Shown here: positions 19,201 through 27,698 of the stretch, in pieces
Numbering within the stretch: position 1 is the first letter of the stretch
How the letters are laid out: each line of letters begins with the position of its first letter
Assembly (NCBI RefSeq): GCF_000003815.2
Contig: NC_049991.1
Location: forward strand, 223,041-252,898
Origin: Branchiostoma floridae
Taxonomy: Eukaryota; Chordata; Leptocardii; Amphioxiformes; Branchiostomatidae
Length of the DNA: 29,858 nucleotides
Direction: 5' to 3'
The notes under the pieces: model-generated
Seen by the model: only the letters and a program-made list of their open reading frames with translations
Told to the model about the DNA's origin: nothing
Databases searched by the model: none
Program-made: the position numbers and the translations under genes

Positions 19201-22200
19201 CAAAACATACAAAATGCGAACCTAAAAAGTATACCTGTATTTAATTTCATACAGGTGAATATGAATCCTGTGTGCACTGTTACACTACTCCCCCTTAGCT
19301 TTTCAAGATTCGTCCTCGAATCTTCGAGTTCGATATCCCTGTGTAAACTTACGGCATACTCAAACCTCACAGTGTGACACATCCGCTAGCCTGTTACTCA
19401 CAGGGCCGGTGTGGGAACCAGTGTAGAATTTGGTGTCTAGCTGTAGGGATTTAACCTTATATACTAGCGCTAGCGACTATATACTAGATATAAAGGACGC
19501 CAGGCCGAATTTGATTGCTCTCGTATGTGTCGTGTTGTATTTGGACGTCTGCTTTTTACATCACGTTATAACATACAGGGCTAATATTACAATGGGTCTT
19601 TACAATGGTTAACACAGTCTAATGGTTAACATATGCGAAGTTCCAATGGCATTACAACTACAGTTGCAGAGATACGGTAAGACACAGCAAGATACAATAC
19701 AAAATAGAAAGCCCGATAAAAACGACTAAAAAACGTTGAAAAACAGCCGGAGCCTAACCTCTGCTTGGAGAGTATCACTTCCTCAACCATTTCTGATATG
19801 TTACAGGACAGTCGATCCCCAAATATGGTGAGATCAGGGACTTGACACCCGGGCCATTGAAATCTTTTTAGGCTTTGGGGGAGGGCCATCGATTTTTTTT
19901 TTTTGAGCCGGGGAGAGTGTCATGGAAAAAAGTGGCTGTTGTAAATACAAGCAAAATGTGCCCCTCAAATACAGGAAATGAAGTTTCAAACGGCCAAGAT
20001 TTCAATTTTTTCTCTGAACGTCCCTTGCGACGGCTTGCGCCTTCGGCGCCCACGACGCTCTGGTGCTCGGCGCCATCAAAAACCCTTTTCCCTAACAGAA
20101 ATGTCAATAAATTTAGCATAGTCTACCAGCAAACTTTTTCCATCAAAATGCAGGAAGTCTTGTTTCCCCGGACCTACCTTGCGACGGCTCGTGCCTTCGG
20201 TGTGCGAAATCGTGAAAATACGTTAGGACGCTGGGGGTATCGTCGCCCTCTATAAATGAAGCTAAAACCATGTGAATTTCTACTAGAGAGACTATTAAAC
20301 TTATCTTAGTCTGCCAGCAAAATTGCCCATTAAAATACATGAAATAGCGTTTCAAGGTCAAGATTTCAAAATTTTCCCGGGAGCATGCCTCCGGACACCC
20401 TAGGTTTTAAAGGTCAATGTAGTCGCCGCCTCCTGTTACGTGATTCCGTGCACATGTTCGCACTAAGTTTACGAAGACTATAGAAACTAGAATTGGTATC
20501 AATATCAATCCTATGTGCAGGGGTACTTCCATCTTTGGCCATCTTTGTGAACGGAATAGTTCACGGACGGCAAAGGAACACGTACATATTTACAGGCTCT
20601 GCTGTATACATTAAGCATAATGGCATTTCATTTAGATGGCGCAAAATGTTGTGCGTTTTGTAGGTTTGCCAAAATAACTCCCGTTTTTCGTTGAAGAAAT
20701 TCATTAGTCACGTATGTAAACAGTTATTAGAATTTTTTCATCAATCAGTGACTAGTTTTGACAGGTAAACACACATACCTCCAAATCTTTGATGGCTATC
20801 AGTCCATCATGAGGCGGGGGTGTATGTGTGTTTACCTGTCAAAACTAGTCACTGATTTATAACAAAAAATCTATTAACTCCTGTTTTGGAATGATAAAAG
20901 CAGTCTTAAAGCGGCTTTCGTAACGATATCGCTAAAATGTACCCAAGTCTCCTACAACTACAAAGTTTGTTTTCTTTTGTGTAAATATCGTAGATGCGTA
21001 ATGGAAAAGATCGCCGTGGAAGCACCCCTCCCTAGTTTTGTAGATTTCAGGGAAAAGTTTGCCAAAGTGCATACGAATGCAGAAAAGAGAACATGGCAAA
21101 ATAGCTGCGATCACAAACAGCTGCTAATCAATCTTTCCCGGAGGTAATTATATGACAACTAAGGCAGTGCCGCTGAGTCCTCTACAAACAGGTGCACTGG
21201 CACTGTTAGATACAACGCAATCAAGTACTAGTGATTCCTAATGATGTGACAATTTGAAATGTGTCTGAAAAAAAAGCAGCAAATGAGGAAAGCTTTTTGG
21301 TTAAAATTCATTTCTGCCTTACTCATAATACAACCCTTTGAAGGGGTAGTCTACTGTACGTATTGTATTTAATATTTATTTTATGGTTTTGGAAACAGTC
21401 TGACGAAGGATAGTGGTTTCTATCCGAAACGTCTGTGACACTGAAGTGATCTGGAAGAAACAGGTCTTTTATACTCTAACTATGAATGAAGACAATTTCA
21501 GATGTCCAACAGGAAACGTTGTTAGACAATTCAGATAGAAGACAATTTGGATTCCAAACAAAACAAAGGTAAGGCAAAATCAAGCTGACGATAATTAGGA
21601 TTTCAAAGGATAACAAGGCTAGGACACATTTAATGCAAATGAGTCATTTAGCTCCTGTTGTTTTAGTTGCAGGAGCTAAAAGACTGTTTCTTCCAGATCA
21701 CTTCAGTGTCACTGACGAAGGATAGTGGATTCTATCCGAAACGTCTGACCGTTTCCAAAACCATATCCAGTTGCTTGAGTAACTACTTTTTGGTGTACTA
21801 GTATCTTATTACCTGGATGTCTAACCTACATCGACGTTAGGTAAGATTGTTCTGAGTGAGAGGCCTGTTGCGGCTGCGCATATCCAGCTCCAGAGTCTCT
21901 TCTGTGCTGTCCGTATTGGTGGAGAGGACAGAAGAGACTCGGGAGCTGGATACCAGGCTGGATACCAGGCTACAGAAGAGTTTCACTCCAGTGTGCTTCC
22001 TGTGCTCCTGTTACACCCCAGGTGTATTGACATTTCGTTGGGACTAGGCAGCAGCTTCTCATATCATGTTTTCCCCCTTTTTTGCCACACGCGATGATCT
22101 TGGGAATTCTTGAGAACCAAAGTCTTTAATCGGCGCCTTGGGCCAGGCTCTGCTGTAAATCTATCGCCGAGAGAAAGTATCTCAAGAACCATCGGGATCC

Positions 22201-25172
22201 TGAGGAGTGATTTGGGCAACCACAACGAACAGACGCACCACAAGCTGTTTGAAACGCCGTTGAACATGGCCGACTGAAACACAGGCGCAAACCGCAACCA
22301 AACTTTGACATATGAACTACATAAAACAAATGGGAAAATAGGCAAAAGAAAAGACAAAGGAACTGCGTGATAGCTAGCTATTTTTTTTCTGCTTTGAGAA
22401 CATGATGTGTAAGATTTCTTTGCAAAAGCCAAAGATTTCGATGGCAGTCACTCCAAAGCTTATGTCGTTATATACTTTCCAAGCAGAATTTCGGCTCCGG
22501 CTGATTTTGACGTGTTTTATGTGTTTTGTTTCGGGCTTTCTATTTTGTTCCATTTTCGTTATGGACGGCGGACATAAAGATAACAAGGAGACGAACCTCT
22601 ACATGGAGAGTAGTCGCTATACTCAACAGAGTTCCTTGAGCACATGTGATCACGTGACCACAGAGGAACATCGGCTATGTTGCGCACAGCAGGATTCTTC
22701 CGACCATAGACAGCAGGACATCATGTGACCGCACATGACCTTATGGGGATTACATTAAATGCGTTCACTTAAGACAAATGTGGCAGTCACTGCTCGAATG
22801 TTAACTCAGATACTTCTATGGAGTTGTAGTGATGATAGGTTTTCCAGCCTTACTGTTATATTTATAATGCATAAGAACTGTGTCATTAAATCACAATGCT
22901 GCCTCTCTGCTGAACAGATCCAAGAGGCTGGCGGAGGCAGACCTGTTCACCATGTTGAAGAACCTCCCTTCCGTGCAGTTCGCCCCGTGAGTAGATTTTC
23001 TGTCCGCCCTAGCAGCTCATCTCACGTCCAGCCGCAGGTCATCTTACAACTAGTCAAGTTACAGCTAGTGAACAGAAAGATCAATTATACGTTTGGTCCA
23101 CACATTTTCCCCAGTGATAACCCGAGGAACTGCTGTTTAGTGAAGAAGCTTCCGAGGCGACGCCAACTCGCTGCTTTAGGCAGTGCATCTTTATCTTGTC
23201 TCAACAGCGTCAAACCTTGTGAAAGAAGATAAAACTGTACATTTTACTGGAGAGGCAATTTCTTAAGGGACAACGGCACGGGCTAGTTATCTAGACACAA
23301 ATGCATCACGCGTGTTCACGGAGTTAGGGGATAGCGTTAAGCCAATTACACCAAACTTCAACGCTTCCTTGTGTTCGCACAATCTTCAAATTTGTACTTG
23401 AGGCTTACTTCACACCAGAGCAGCGTCCTTCCATCATGATAGGCACAATTGTCCGACATGTGGCCTTACAAACTGATGTAAGCAATGGTGCAAAGTGTGG
23501 TTGGACGTCAATGGTATCAGTGAAAGTTGGAAGGCACCAATATGGAAGGCTCTCCTCGCAAAGCAATTCTGTAAAACTTTCAATACCTCAAGTTAACCTT
23601 CTGTAAGGTAGATGTGAGTGCAGGTGACGTGACGCATGTGTTCAGTCCGCCACTCAATCGCTCTTTCCTCAATAGCGACGTCAAATTGTACGTAACGTTA
23701 CGTACAATTGGATCAGACACATATAGTAAGGACAAAGATTGGGTCACAAGTTCGGAAAGACTTCCAAAATGAGTGGCCATGATACTTCTTTTCTTTCCAG
23801 ATCAAAGGGAAAACGACAGCCAGAGGTTGACATGCTGGAGATGATAAAGAGTGTCACAGACCATTCCTTGAAGTGAGTGTGCACGCCAGACGTGTTTCTC
23901 AGTTTTTTTCCGTTCTTGTTTTCAAACTCACATTGAAGTACATCCAGGCTTTCTATGAGATGGGTTCTCCCTGATAATTCCTTCCTAAAACCCTCCCTTT
24001 CTTCCATTCATCCTTCTTTCCTCTCTTCTTTCCTTCCTTCCTTCGATCCTTCGTTCAATTCTCCATTCCTCCCTTCTTTCCCTCCTTCCACCCTTCCTTC
24101 AATTCTCCCCCCTTCCATCCCTTCTTTCCCTCCTTCCTTCAATTCTCCATTCCTCCCTCCCTTATTTCCCTCCTTCCATCCTTCCTTCAATTCTCCCTCC
24201 CTTCCTCTCTCCCTTCCTTCGATCCATCCATAACTCAAGAAGGGATTGACGGATCGTCATGTTTTTGTATGTAGGTAGCTAAAATGATGATTTATATAGT
24301 TGAATATTTATTAGGCAAATCGGAATTTGATTTGCATAATTAATGAGGAAATGTCTAAACTCGCTCTGTTCTATCATAGGACTATTGCAACATGTGGCAT
24401 TTGTAATTGAGAAAGAGAAGAATGTTGAAAGATAGATATTATGCAAATAAAGACCTAATTTTCATAATTAATGAGAAGATGTCCCACTGTGATAAATAAT
24501 GGGAATTTCTTACTTTGGAAGTTATGTACAGGTGAACACCATTGAACATTTATTGTAAAAAAGTAAAAATGCCCCCCTCTGTGGAATAATGGACTCTTCC
24601 AGTACACCCATTTAAGCATTTAAGATTGGAAAAAAGACAAGTCCAGAAATACTCCCATTGAAAAACATGGCCTTTTGTATAAGCATATAATATGAAATAT
24701 ACAATTTGGATCTACAAATGACCACACAAACCCAAAGGCAGATATGAAAAAAAAAAACATTCGTGAGCATTGGCCCACTCTAGCCTTGTGCCAAATTTCA
24801 GATCATTTGGTCCAGGAACGACGGAGATGTATCAATTTGAAGATTTGACAGGAGAAAGAAGGAGAAAGAAAGAAGAAGCATTATGAATACAATATATTTC
24901 ACCATACCTGTGGTATGGCTGAAATTTAACAAAATGTCTTTCTTTTGTTTTCCAGTAAAAAGCGTAGCGCCAGCGGTTCTGACGCCGTTCTTCAGCAGGA
25001 GACGAGCCGGGGGGCTGAACCTGCCAGGCCCGGCCCCGACAACAGGACACCGCGGCGGCTGGACCCACTGGACTACAACTTTATCTGGACGTCTGAAAAC
25101 AAGATCACAGATGTCCTGCAGATCGGTGACCTGGTGGAGTTGATGCTTAATCAAAAAGTAGCATTACCATAG
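16188..25172 (+). CDS. Secreted neuropeptide-like precursor, 151 residues, four coding exons
   Basis: The coding exons are 16188-16285, 22918-22986, 23801-23872 and 24956-25172. All introns are GT-AG and all are phase 2, giving 456 nt. The ATG has a strong context (ACCATGG). Residues 1-24 form a signal peptide (hydrophobic AVLLMLLCCVTAAPA, probable cut before QQFSS). After KR35-36 comes peptide 1, residues 37-58, followed by G59-KR60-61, a canonical amidation and cleavage signal. Peptide 2, residues 62-80, begins with Gln (possible pyroglutamate) and ends before KKR81-83. A linker rich in Gly, Pro and Arg reaches RR113-114, then a 37-residue C-terminal segment (LDPLDYNFIW ... LNQKVALP). There are no cysteines after the signal peptide. 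Peptides 1 and 2 share E-x-D-hydrophobic-x-x-M-[LI]-K. The layout is that of a neuropeptide precursor cut by prohormone convertases in the secretory pathway. I do not recognise the family; a helical ligand of a class B receptor (for example PDF-like) is one guess. Confidence 0.72.
17180..17340. repeat. Modular CTCGAG-bounded repeat copy
   Basis: Contains GTGCGTTTGTTTATGGGTAA, CATTACTCGAGAAC at 17216-17229 and AGCATAACTCGAGAAGCC at 17320-17337, with GGCATTTTTCGTTGGTACTG between. It is related to the units at 26467-26890 and 27442-27576, which share the GTTTGTGGACA...AACTCGAG join. Confidence 0.5.
18205..18276 (-). pseudogene. tRNA-like sequence (tRNA pseudogene or SINE head)
   Basis: The minus strand carries TAGCGCAGTGGTATCG (A-box like) and GGATCGATCC (B-box like) at about tRNA spacing. 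A loop TTTGTAA lies where an anticodon TGT (Thr) would be. However, the acceptor ends do not pair, the anticodon stem is broken, and the T-arm is a perfect palindrome with a loop one base short. I read it as a tRNA-derived relic, not a working tRNA. The flanking TGCCGA (18205-18210) and TCGGCA (18231-18236) enlarge the palindrome. Confidence 0.45.
18500..19110. repeat. Three dispersed copies of an AAATCAAACCT module
   Basis: The phrase GGCCCAAAATCAAACCTACA near 18518, GGCCCCAAATCAAACCTGAC near 18657 and GGCCTCAAATCAAACCTGAC near 19093 recur with partly similar flanks. The same short unit thus appears three times in 600 bp, inside intron 1 of the peptide gene. No function is evident. Confidence 0.5.
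19111..19989. other. Intron 1 sequence, no further feature seen
   Basis: No exon or clear repeat is supported, apart from a T-run near 19890-19903. Confidence 0.35.
19990..20400. repeat. Degenerate direct repeats with GC-rich CTTGCGACGGCT cores
   Basis: CCTTGCGACGGCTTGCGCCT near 20023 recurs as CCTTGCGACGGCTCGTGCCT near 20179. CAGCAAACTTTTTCCATCAA near 20128 recurs as CAGCAAAATTGCCCATTAAA near 20315. The phrases alternate in the same order, so this is a tandem of about 150-190 bp, diverged. The end (CGGGAGCATGCCTCCGGACA) is typical of a widespread marine-invertebrate dispersed repeat, from memory. Confidence 0.55.
20744..20856. repeat. Perfect 35-bp inverted repeat with 43-nt loop
   Basis: Positions 20744-20778 (ATCAGTGACTAGTTTTGACA...) and 20822-20856 are exact reverse complements. 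The loop itself contains GATGG...CCATC. Imperfect pairing extends outward, with AACTCCCGTTTT near 20675 and CAAAAACAGG-like pairing near 20886. This is a foldback or MITE-like element. Confidence 0.75.
21383..21850. mobile_element. Inverted pair of Penelope-like termini with hammerhead-like cores
   Basis: The left unit (21383-21463) and right unit (21684-21764) have outer arms that are exact reverse complements: 14 nt (21383-21396 with 21751-21764) and 29 nt (21435-21463 with 21684-21712). Between the arms, each unit has CTGACGAAGGATAGTGG, a TATCC stem and GAAACGTCTG in the same sense. CTGANGA - stem - GAAAC is the layout of a hammerhead ribozyme core, which Penelope-like elements are known to carry. 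An extra A next to stem II makes the match imperfect. After the right unit, ATCCAGTTG and CCTGGATGTCTAACC match the tail at 15060-15150. A small hairpin (21647-21657 with 21670-21680) lies between the units. Confidence 0.55.
21881..21952. repeat. Imperfect hairpin plus 13-bp tandem
   Basis: TATCCAGCTCCAGAGTCTCT (21881-21900) pairs with AGAGACTCGGGAGCTGGATA (21933-21952), continuing into TCTGTGCTGTCC and GGACAGA. Just after it, GCTGGATACCAG is repeated twice. No gene is recognised around it (21850-22400). Confidence 0.6.
22402..22728 (+). CDS. Hypothetical 108-residue ORF with one membrane segment
   Basis: This ORF begins MMCKISLQKPKIS and has one hydrophobic stretch at about residues 34-53 (LILTCFMCFVSGFLFCSIFV), then a hydrophilic tail rich in Ser, Thr, Gln and His. 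It would be a type II single-pass protein, but it could equally be chance. It lies wholly inside intron 1 of the peptide gene, 190 bp before exon 2. I see no homology, and it is not needed to join exons 1 and 2. Confidence 0.15.
   Translation: MMCKISLQKPKISMAVTPKLMSLYTFQAEFRLRLILTCFMCFVSGFLFCSIFVMDGGHKDNKETNLYMESSRYTQQSSLSTCDHVTTEEHRLCCAQQDSSDHRQQDIM
22918..22986 (+). CDS. Peptide precursor exon 2: KR cut site and peptide 1
   Basis: The exon is 69 nt, symmetric phase 2-2, between acceptor CTGAACAG and donor GTGAGT. It encodes SKRLAEADLFTMLKNL and then PSVQFA. The last two bases (CC) complete Pro56 with the next exon. The neighbouring exon has the same phase and nearly the same length and layout, so the two look like an exon duplication. 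Confidence 0.72.
22987..23800 (+). other. Intron 2 of peptide precursor gene
   Basis: GTGAGT to TTCTTTCCAG. It holds the 26-nt palindrome at 23684-23709. No exon or named repeat was seen. Confidence 0.6.
23684..23709. repeat. Perfect 26-nt palindrome
   Basis: AATTGTACGTAAC followed directly by its exact reverse complement GTTACGTACAATT, with no loop. It lies in intron 2 of the peptide gene, about 90 bp before exon 3. It may be a foldback footprint or a dimeric protein-binding site. Confidence 0.85.
23801..23872 (+). CDS. Peptide precursor exon 3: GKR amidation site and peptide 2
   Basis: The exon is 72 nt, symmetric phase 2-2, between TTTCCAG and GTGAGT. It encodes SKGKRQPEVDMLEMIKSV and TDHSL, with the last codon AA/T giving Asn80. 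Thus the amidation and cleavage signal of peptide 1 is on this exon, ahead of peptide 2. Confidence 0.72.
23990..24236. repeat. (CCTT)n / CCTTCAATTCTCC minisatellite
   Basis: TTCCTTCCTTC runs alternate with four or five copies of CTTCAATTCTCC[AC]-type units of about 45-50 bp. The open frames here (Pro/Ser/Phe-rich, and Glu/Gly/Lys-rich on the other strand) are compositional. Confidence 0.93.
24238..24480. repeat. Dispersed module: GGATTGACGGATCGTCATG plus ATGCAAAT repeats
   Basis: AAGGGATTGACGGATCG at 24240-24256 and the following GTATGTAGGTAGCTAAAATG match AAGGGTCGACGGATCG near 27026 and its GGTATGTAGATACCTTAAGT. Next come TTTGCATAATTAATGAGG near 24331 and TTATGCAAATAAAGACC near 24438. The block at 27020-27130 has the same order, so both are copies of one composite element. 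Confidence 0.6.
24956..25172 (+). CDS. Peptide precursor terminal coding exon
   Basis: Its first base completes Asn80 and it opens KKRSASGSDAV, so the third cleavage site lies at the exon start. It ends LMLNQKVALP and TAG at 25170-25172. The segment SENKITDVLQ (126-135) loosely repeats the E-x-x-hydrophobic-x-x-hydrophobic-[LI]-[KQ] pattern of peptides 1 and 2. A donor-like AAG/GTACAG lies just after the stop (25175/25176). Confidence 0.68.
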
Positions 25173-26466
25173 AAGGTACAGTAGACTGTGTACATGCATT
25201 CTTAACTACTCAGTATATCATTCTGTGAATAGTAACCTTACAGTATATCGTTCTTTACCTGTGAAGTCCTTATCTTCTTCCTTATCTCCCACTACCTTCA
25301 TTTACGCTACAAGTTACATAAGCAGAACCGTATATCAAATGCCATGAACTCGTGAAGAAATAGAGTTCGTTTTTGTGATTATAAGAACCATGTATAATCA
25401 TAAAAGAATTTGGTCCCCCTAGAGATCCTTAGACTTTCAGATGCAGTACTATTAAACAATGAAGTATTTGAGTGTATGTTTCCTAGTGGCTGAGATCCAT
25501 TCTTGTTCAGCTCCTTTGTCTCCGCACCACCGACATTGTTGCTAGAGGTTATAACACTACAAGCATTTCAGATAATTCAACAGTACATGGCAAACACAAG
25601 ATAGTGAGGAATATATGTTTATATCATCCGTCATTGGATTTTTGGTGGGTGACAACGTCACATCTGAAGCAGGGTTGACAATGCCATTTCTCACATGTCC
25701 TGAACTCATCGCCTCATCCTGTCTGTACGTGCGTCACTGCAGCAGTGACGTTAATGATGATGTGCGCTAAAAGCTCTTACCGACAAGATGAAAGCTGTGC
25801 TATTAGTCATCCCGTTCTCAGCGGCTGTGGACATCCTCCTTAGATAATTTCAAGCCATCAATAACAGCACCGCGGCATTCCAATGGCCGCAAGACATTCG
25901 ATTGTGAGTCTATTAAGTTTTCAAACGATACCAAAAGTAACAGTTAGTTTAGATAGATATGTTTGGAGAATTAATTTTTTTCCAATCACATACATGTACG
26001 TGATCACATAAGGTGATCATCTACCATGCTGCAGTTCAGTCACAGGATCTTGCTACATCCTGATCCACGACAAGCGAACATCTCATCAGCAAAACATTAA
26101 TTACAAAGCATTGCTCAGGGCTGTAAATGCCTTATAACATGCTAGTAATTAAAATAAATTAGGCGGTGCGTCTTTGAATTTCGATGGTTCCCTCATCAAA
26201 CGACATCATACTTAAGATTAGGCATAGGACAGTTTGCCTCATGCTGTTACCTTGTCATGTCCAGACTTCACAGCTGTGTTGTGTGCAATTAATAGGTTAT
26301 GCCATATATGCCTCATGTATGTTCTGTGTATCGCAATAGAATTGTGATGATCACTATACAATCAGTTTAAAAGAAAAACGAGAATTGTAATTCCCTTCGC
26401 CAAGAAGGATGTGTTTTCAGCTTTGCCATAGGGTGATTGGTCTACCTGTAGGTCAACAGCACATGA
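25173..26466. other. 3' flank or 3' UTR of the peptide gene, no further gene seen
   Basis: The first AATAAA I see is at 26153-26158, about 1 kb after the stop, with an earlier ATTAAA near 25450. A short ORF near 25788 (MKAVLLVIPFSAAVDILLR) is too short to support. GTCACTGCAGCAGTGAC at 25731-25747 is a small palindrome. Confidence 0.4.
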
Positions 26467-26890
26467 CTCGAGAAATTGTGAATGGAACTTTGTGATTTTT
26501 GCTAGGTGTGTAGCGGTTGTGGAAAAGAAGGCCAAGCTCGAAAACTGTTTACCTGGCGTTTTCCTATGGTACTTCAACAAGCTTTGAACTTTTGTGCGCT
26601 TGTTTGTGGACAGCATAACTCGAGACACTGCTGGGGTATCTTCGCAATATTTGGCAAGTATGTAGCGGTTGTGAAGAGGATAGGTCAAGTGCAAAATTGG
26701 ATTACCTGGCTTTTACCTACGGTGCTGCAGCGAGCTTTGTACGTATGTGCGTTTGGCTGTGGACAACATAACTCAAGATGTTGTGGATGGATTTCCAAGA
26801 TTTTGGTAGATGGGTAGGGGTAACAATAAGGAATGTCAAGTTCAATAATGGGCCTCCTAGTGGCGAGCAACGGTTCTGCAGCAGCGCTTT
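26467..26890. repeat. Tandem repeat of about 152 bp, two full units and a partial third
   Basis: Unit starts are CTCGAG at 26467 and 26619 and CTCAAG at 26772, spaced 152 and 153 bp. Each contains GTGTAGCGGTTGTGGA-like, AGGCCAAGCTCGAAAA-like, TTACCTGGCGTTTTCCTA-like and GTTTGTGGACAGCATAAC-like phrases. Divergence between units is high. Short ORFs across them are shadows of the repeat. Confidence 0.8.
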
Positions 26891-27019
26891 ACAGTTGGAG
26901 ATCAAATTTTCTGCAATTTCAAATTTCATGATTTTTAAGTGGTTGATAGGTCTCGGGGTAAGGAAGTGGTGATTTTTTTGGCAGAGGCCAATTTTGTTGC
27001 AGACTTTGAAACAGAATAA

Positions 27020-27130
27020 CACTGAAAGGGTCGACGGATCGTAAAGATATTTGGTATGTAGATACCTTAAGTGATGATCTATATATTGAAACGGTAATTA
27101 TGTCGATCATATACTTATTTCCATGATTGA
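27020..27130. repeat. Composite module related to 24238-24480
   Basis: GGGTCGACGGATCGTAAAGA, GGTATGTAGATACC and a diverged ATTTCCATGATTGATGAAG end occur in the same order as at 24240-24340. This suggests a second insertion of the same element. Confidence 0.5.
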
Positions 27131-27441
27131 TGAAGAAAATTTACATATCCTCTGCATTTCAGGATAAGACCTGATTTTTAGGACACTACCTAGCCGTATG
27201 TAGGTTTAGAAAACAAATAATCTTAGAAAGTACCATTAGGTTAAGAAAACACCTAATAAAACATATCAATCAGGTTGAGAAAATCTCCTTGCATCGCTGT
27301 GTTGGGCTTTTTTTCTTCTTTTCTGTACATTTGCTTTTATTATCTTGACTTCCCTTTTTCACCTTTTCCAATATGGTTATGTTTCCAGTTGTGCCATGGT
27401 ACAGGGTATGGTGTGGGTCTGTATGTATGTCACCAGAATAA

Positions 27442-27576
27442 CTTGAGCCAGTGTGGACTTGAGAAGTACCTGTTGTGGAAAGGAAGGTCAAGTTCGAAAA
27501 TGGTTTACCTACAATTTTCCCACGGCACTGCCGAGTAGAACGTACGCGTGTTTGTTTGTGGACAACATTACTCGAG
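27442..27576. repeat. Further diverged unit of the CTCGAG-bounded repeat
   Basis: It runs from CTTGAG at 27442 to CTCGAG at 27571, with CTGTTGTGGAAAGGAAGGTC, AAGTTCGAAAATGGTTTACC and TGTTTGTGGACAACATTACT inside. It is shorter than the 152-bp units at 26467-26772 but keeps the same phrase order. Confidence 0.65.
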
Positions 27577-27677
27577 GTTTGTTGGGATGGATAAAATGGA
27601 ATTTTCAACTGCTACAAACACACGTTCATGGGCTGTGTTCGTGGAACTCTAAGGGATGTGTTCTTGGAACTCTAGTT

Positions 27678-27698
27678 ACCTGCATGAAAAATGCAGGT
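27678..27698. repeat. Hairpin ACCTGCAT-GAAAA-ATGCAGGT
   Basis: A perfect 8-bp stem with loop GAAAA, preceded by TAGTT and followed by ATTGATTCTGG. It is probably the end of a dispersed element. A partner with a changed but still paired stem lies at 28135-28155. Confidence 0.7.

Larger units (their letters stand above)
16286..22917 (+). other. Intron 1 of peptide precursor gene (6.6 kb)
   Basis: GTAAGG to GCTGAACAG. It carries most of the mobile debris of the gene, annotated separately: modular repeat copies at 17200-17340, a tRNA-like sequence at 18205, foldbacks at 20744 and 21383, and a direct-repeat cluster at 19990-20400. No in-phase exon was found between exons 1 and 2, but one could be missed. 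Confidence 0.6.
23873..24955 (+). other. Intron 3 of peptide precursor gene
   Basis: GTGAGT to TGTTTTCCAG. It contains the CCTTC-rich array (23990-24236) and a block with ATGCAAAT-type modules (24238-24480). Confidence 0.6.

Noticed and set aside
22064-22432. Reverse ORF of 122 codons
   Set aside because: No motif, no splice support, and another frame of similar length overlaps it; nothing suggests coding.
23990-24238. Pro/Ser/Phe-rich ORF and reverse Glu/Gly/Lys-rich ORF
   Set aside because: Compositional frames of the CCTTC repeat.
25788-25850. Short signal-peptide-like ORF MKAVLLVIPFSAAVDILLR
   Set aside because: Only 19 codons, ends at a stop with no donor in phase, and lies in the 3' flank of the peptide gene.
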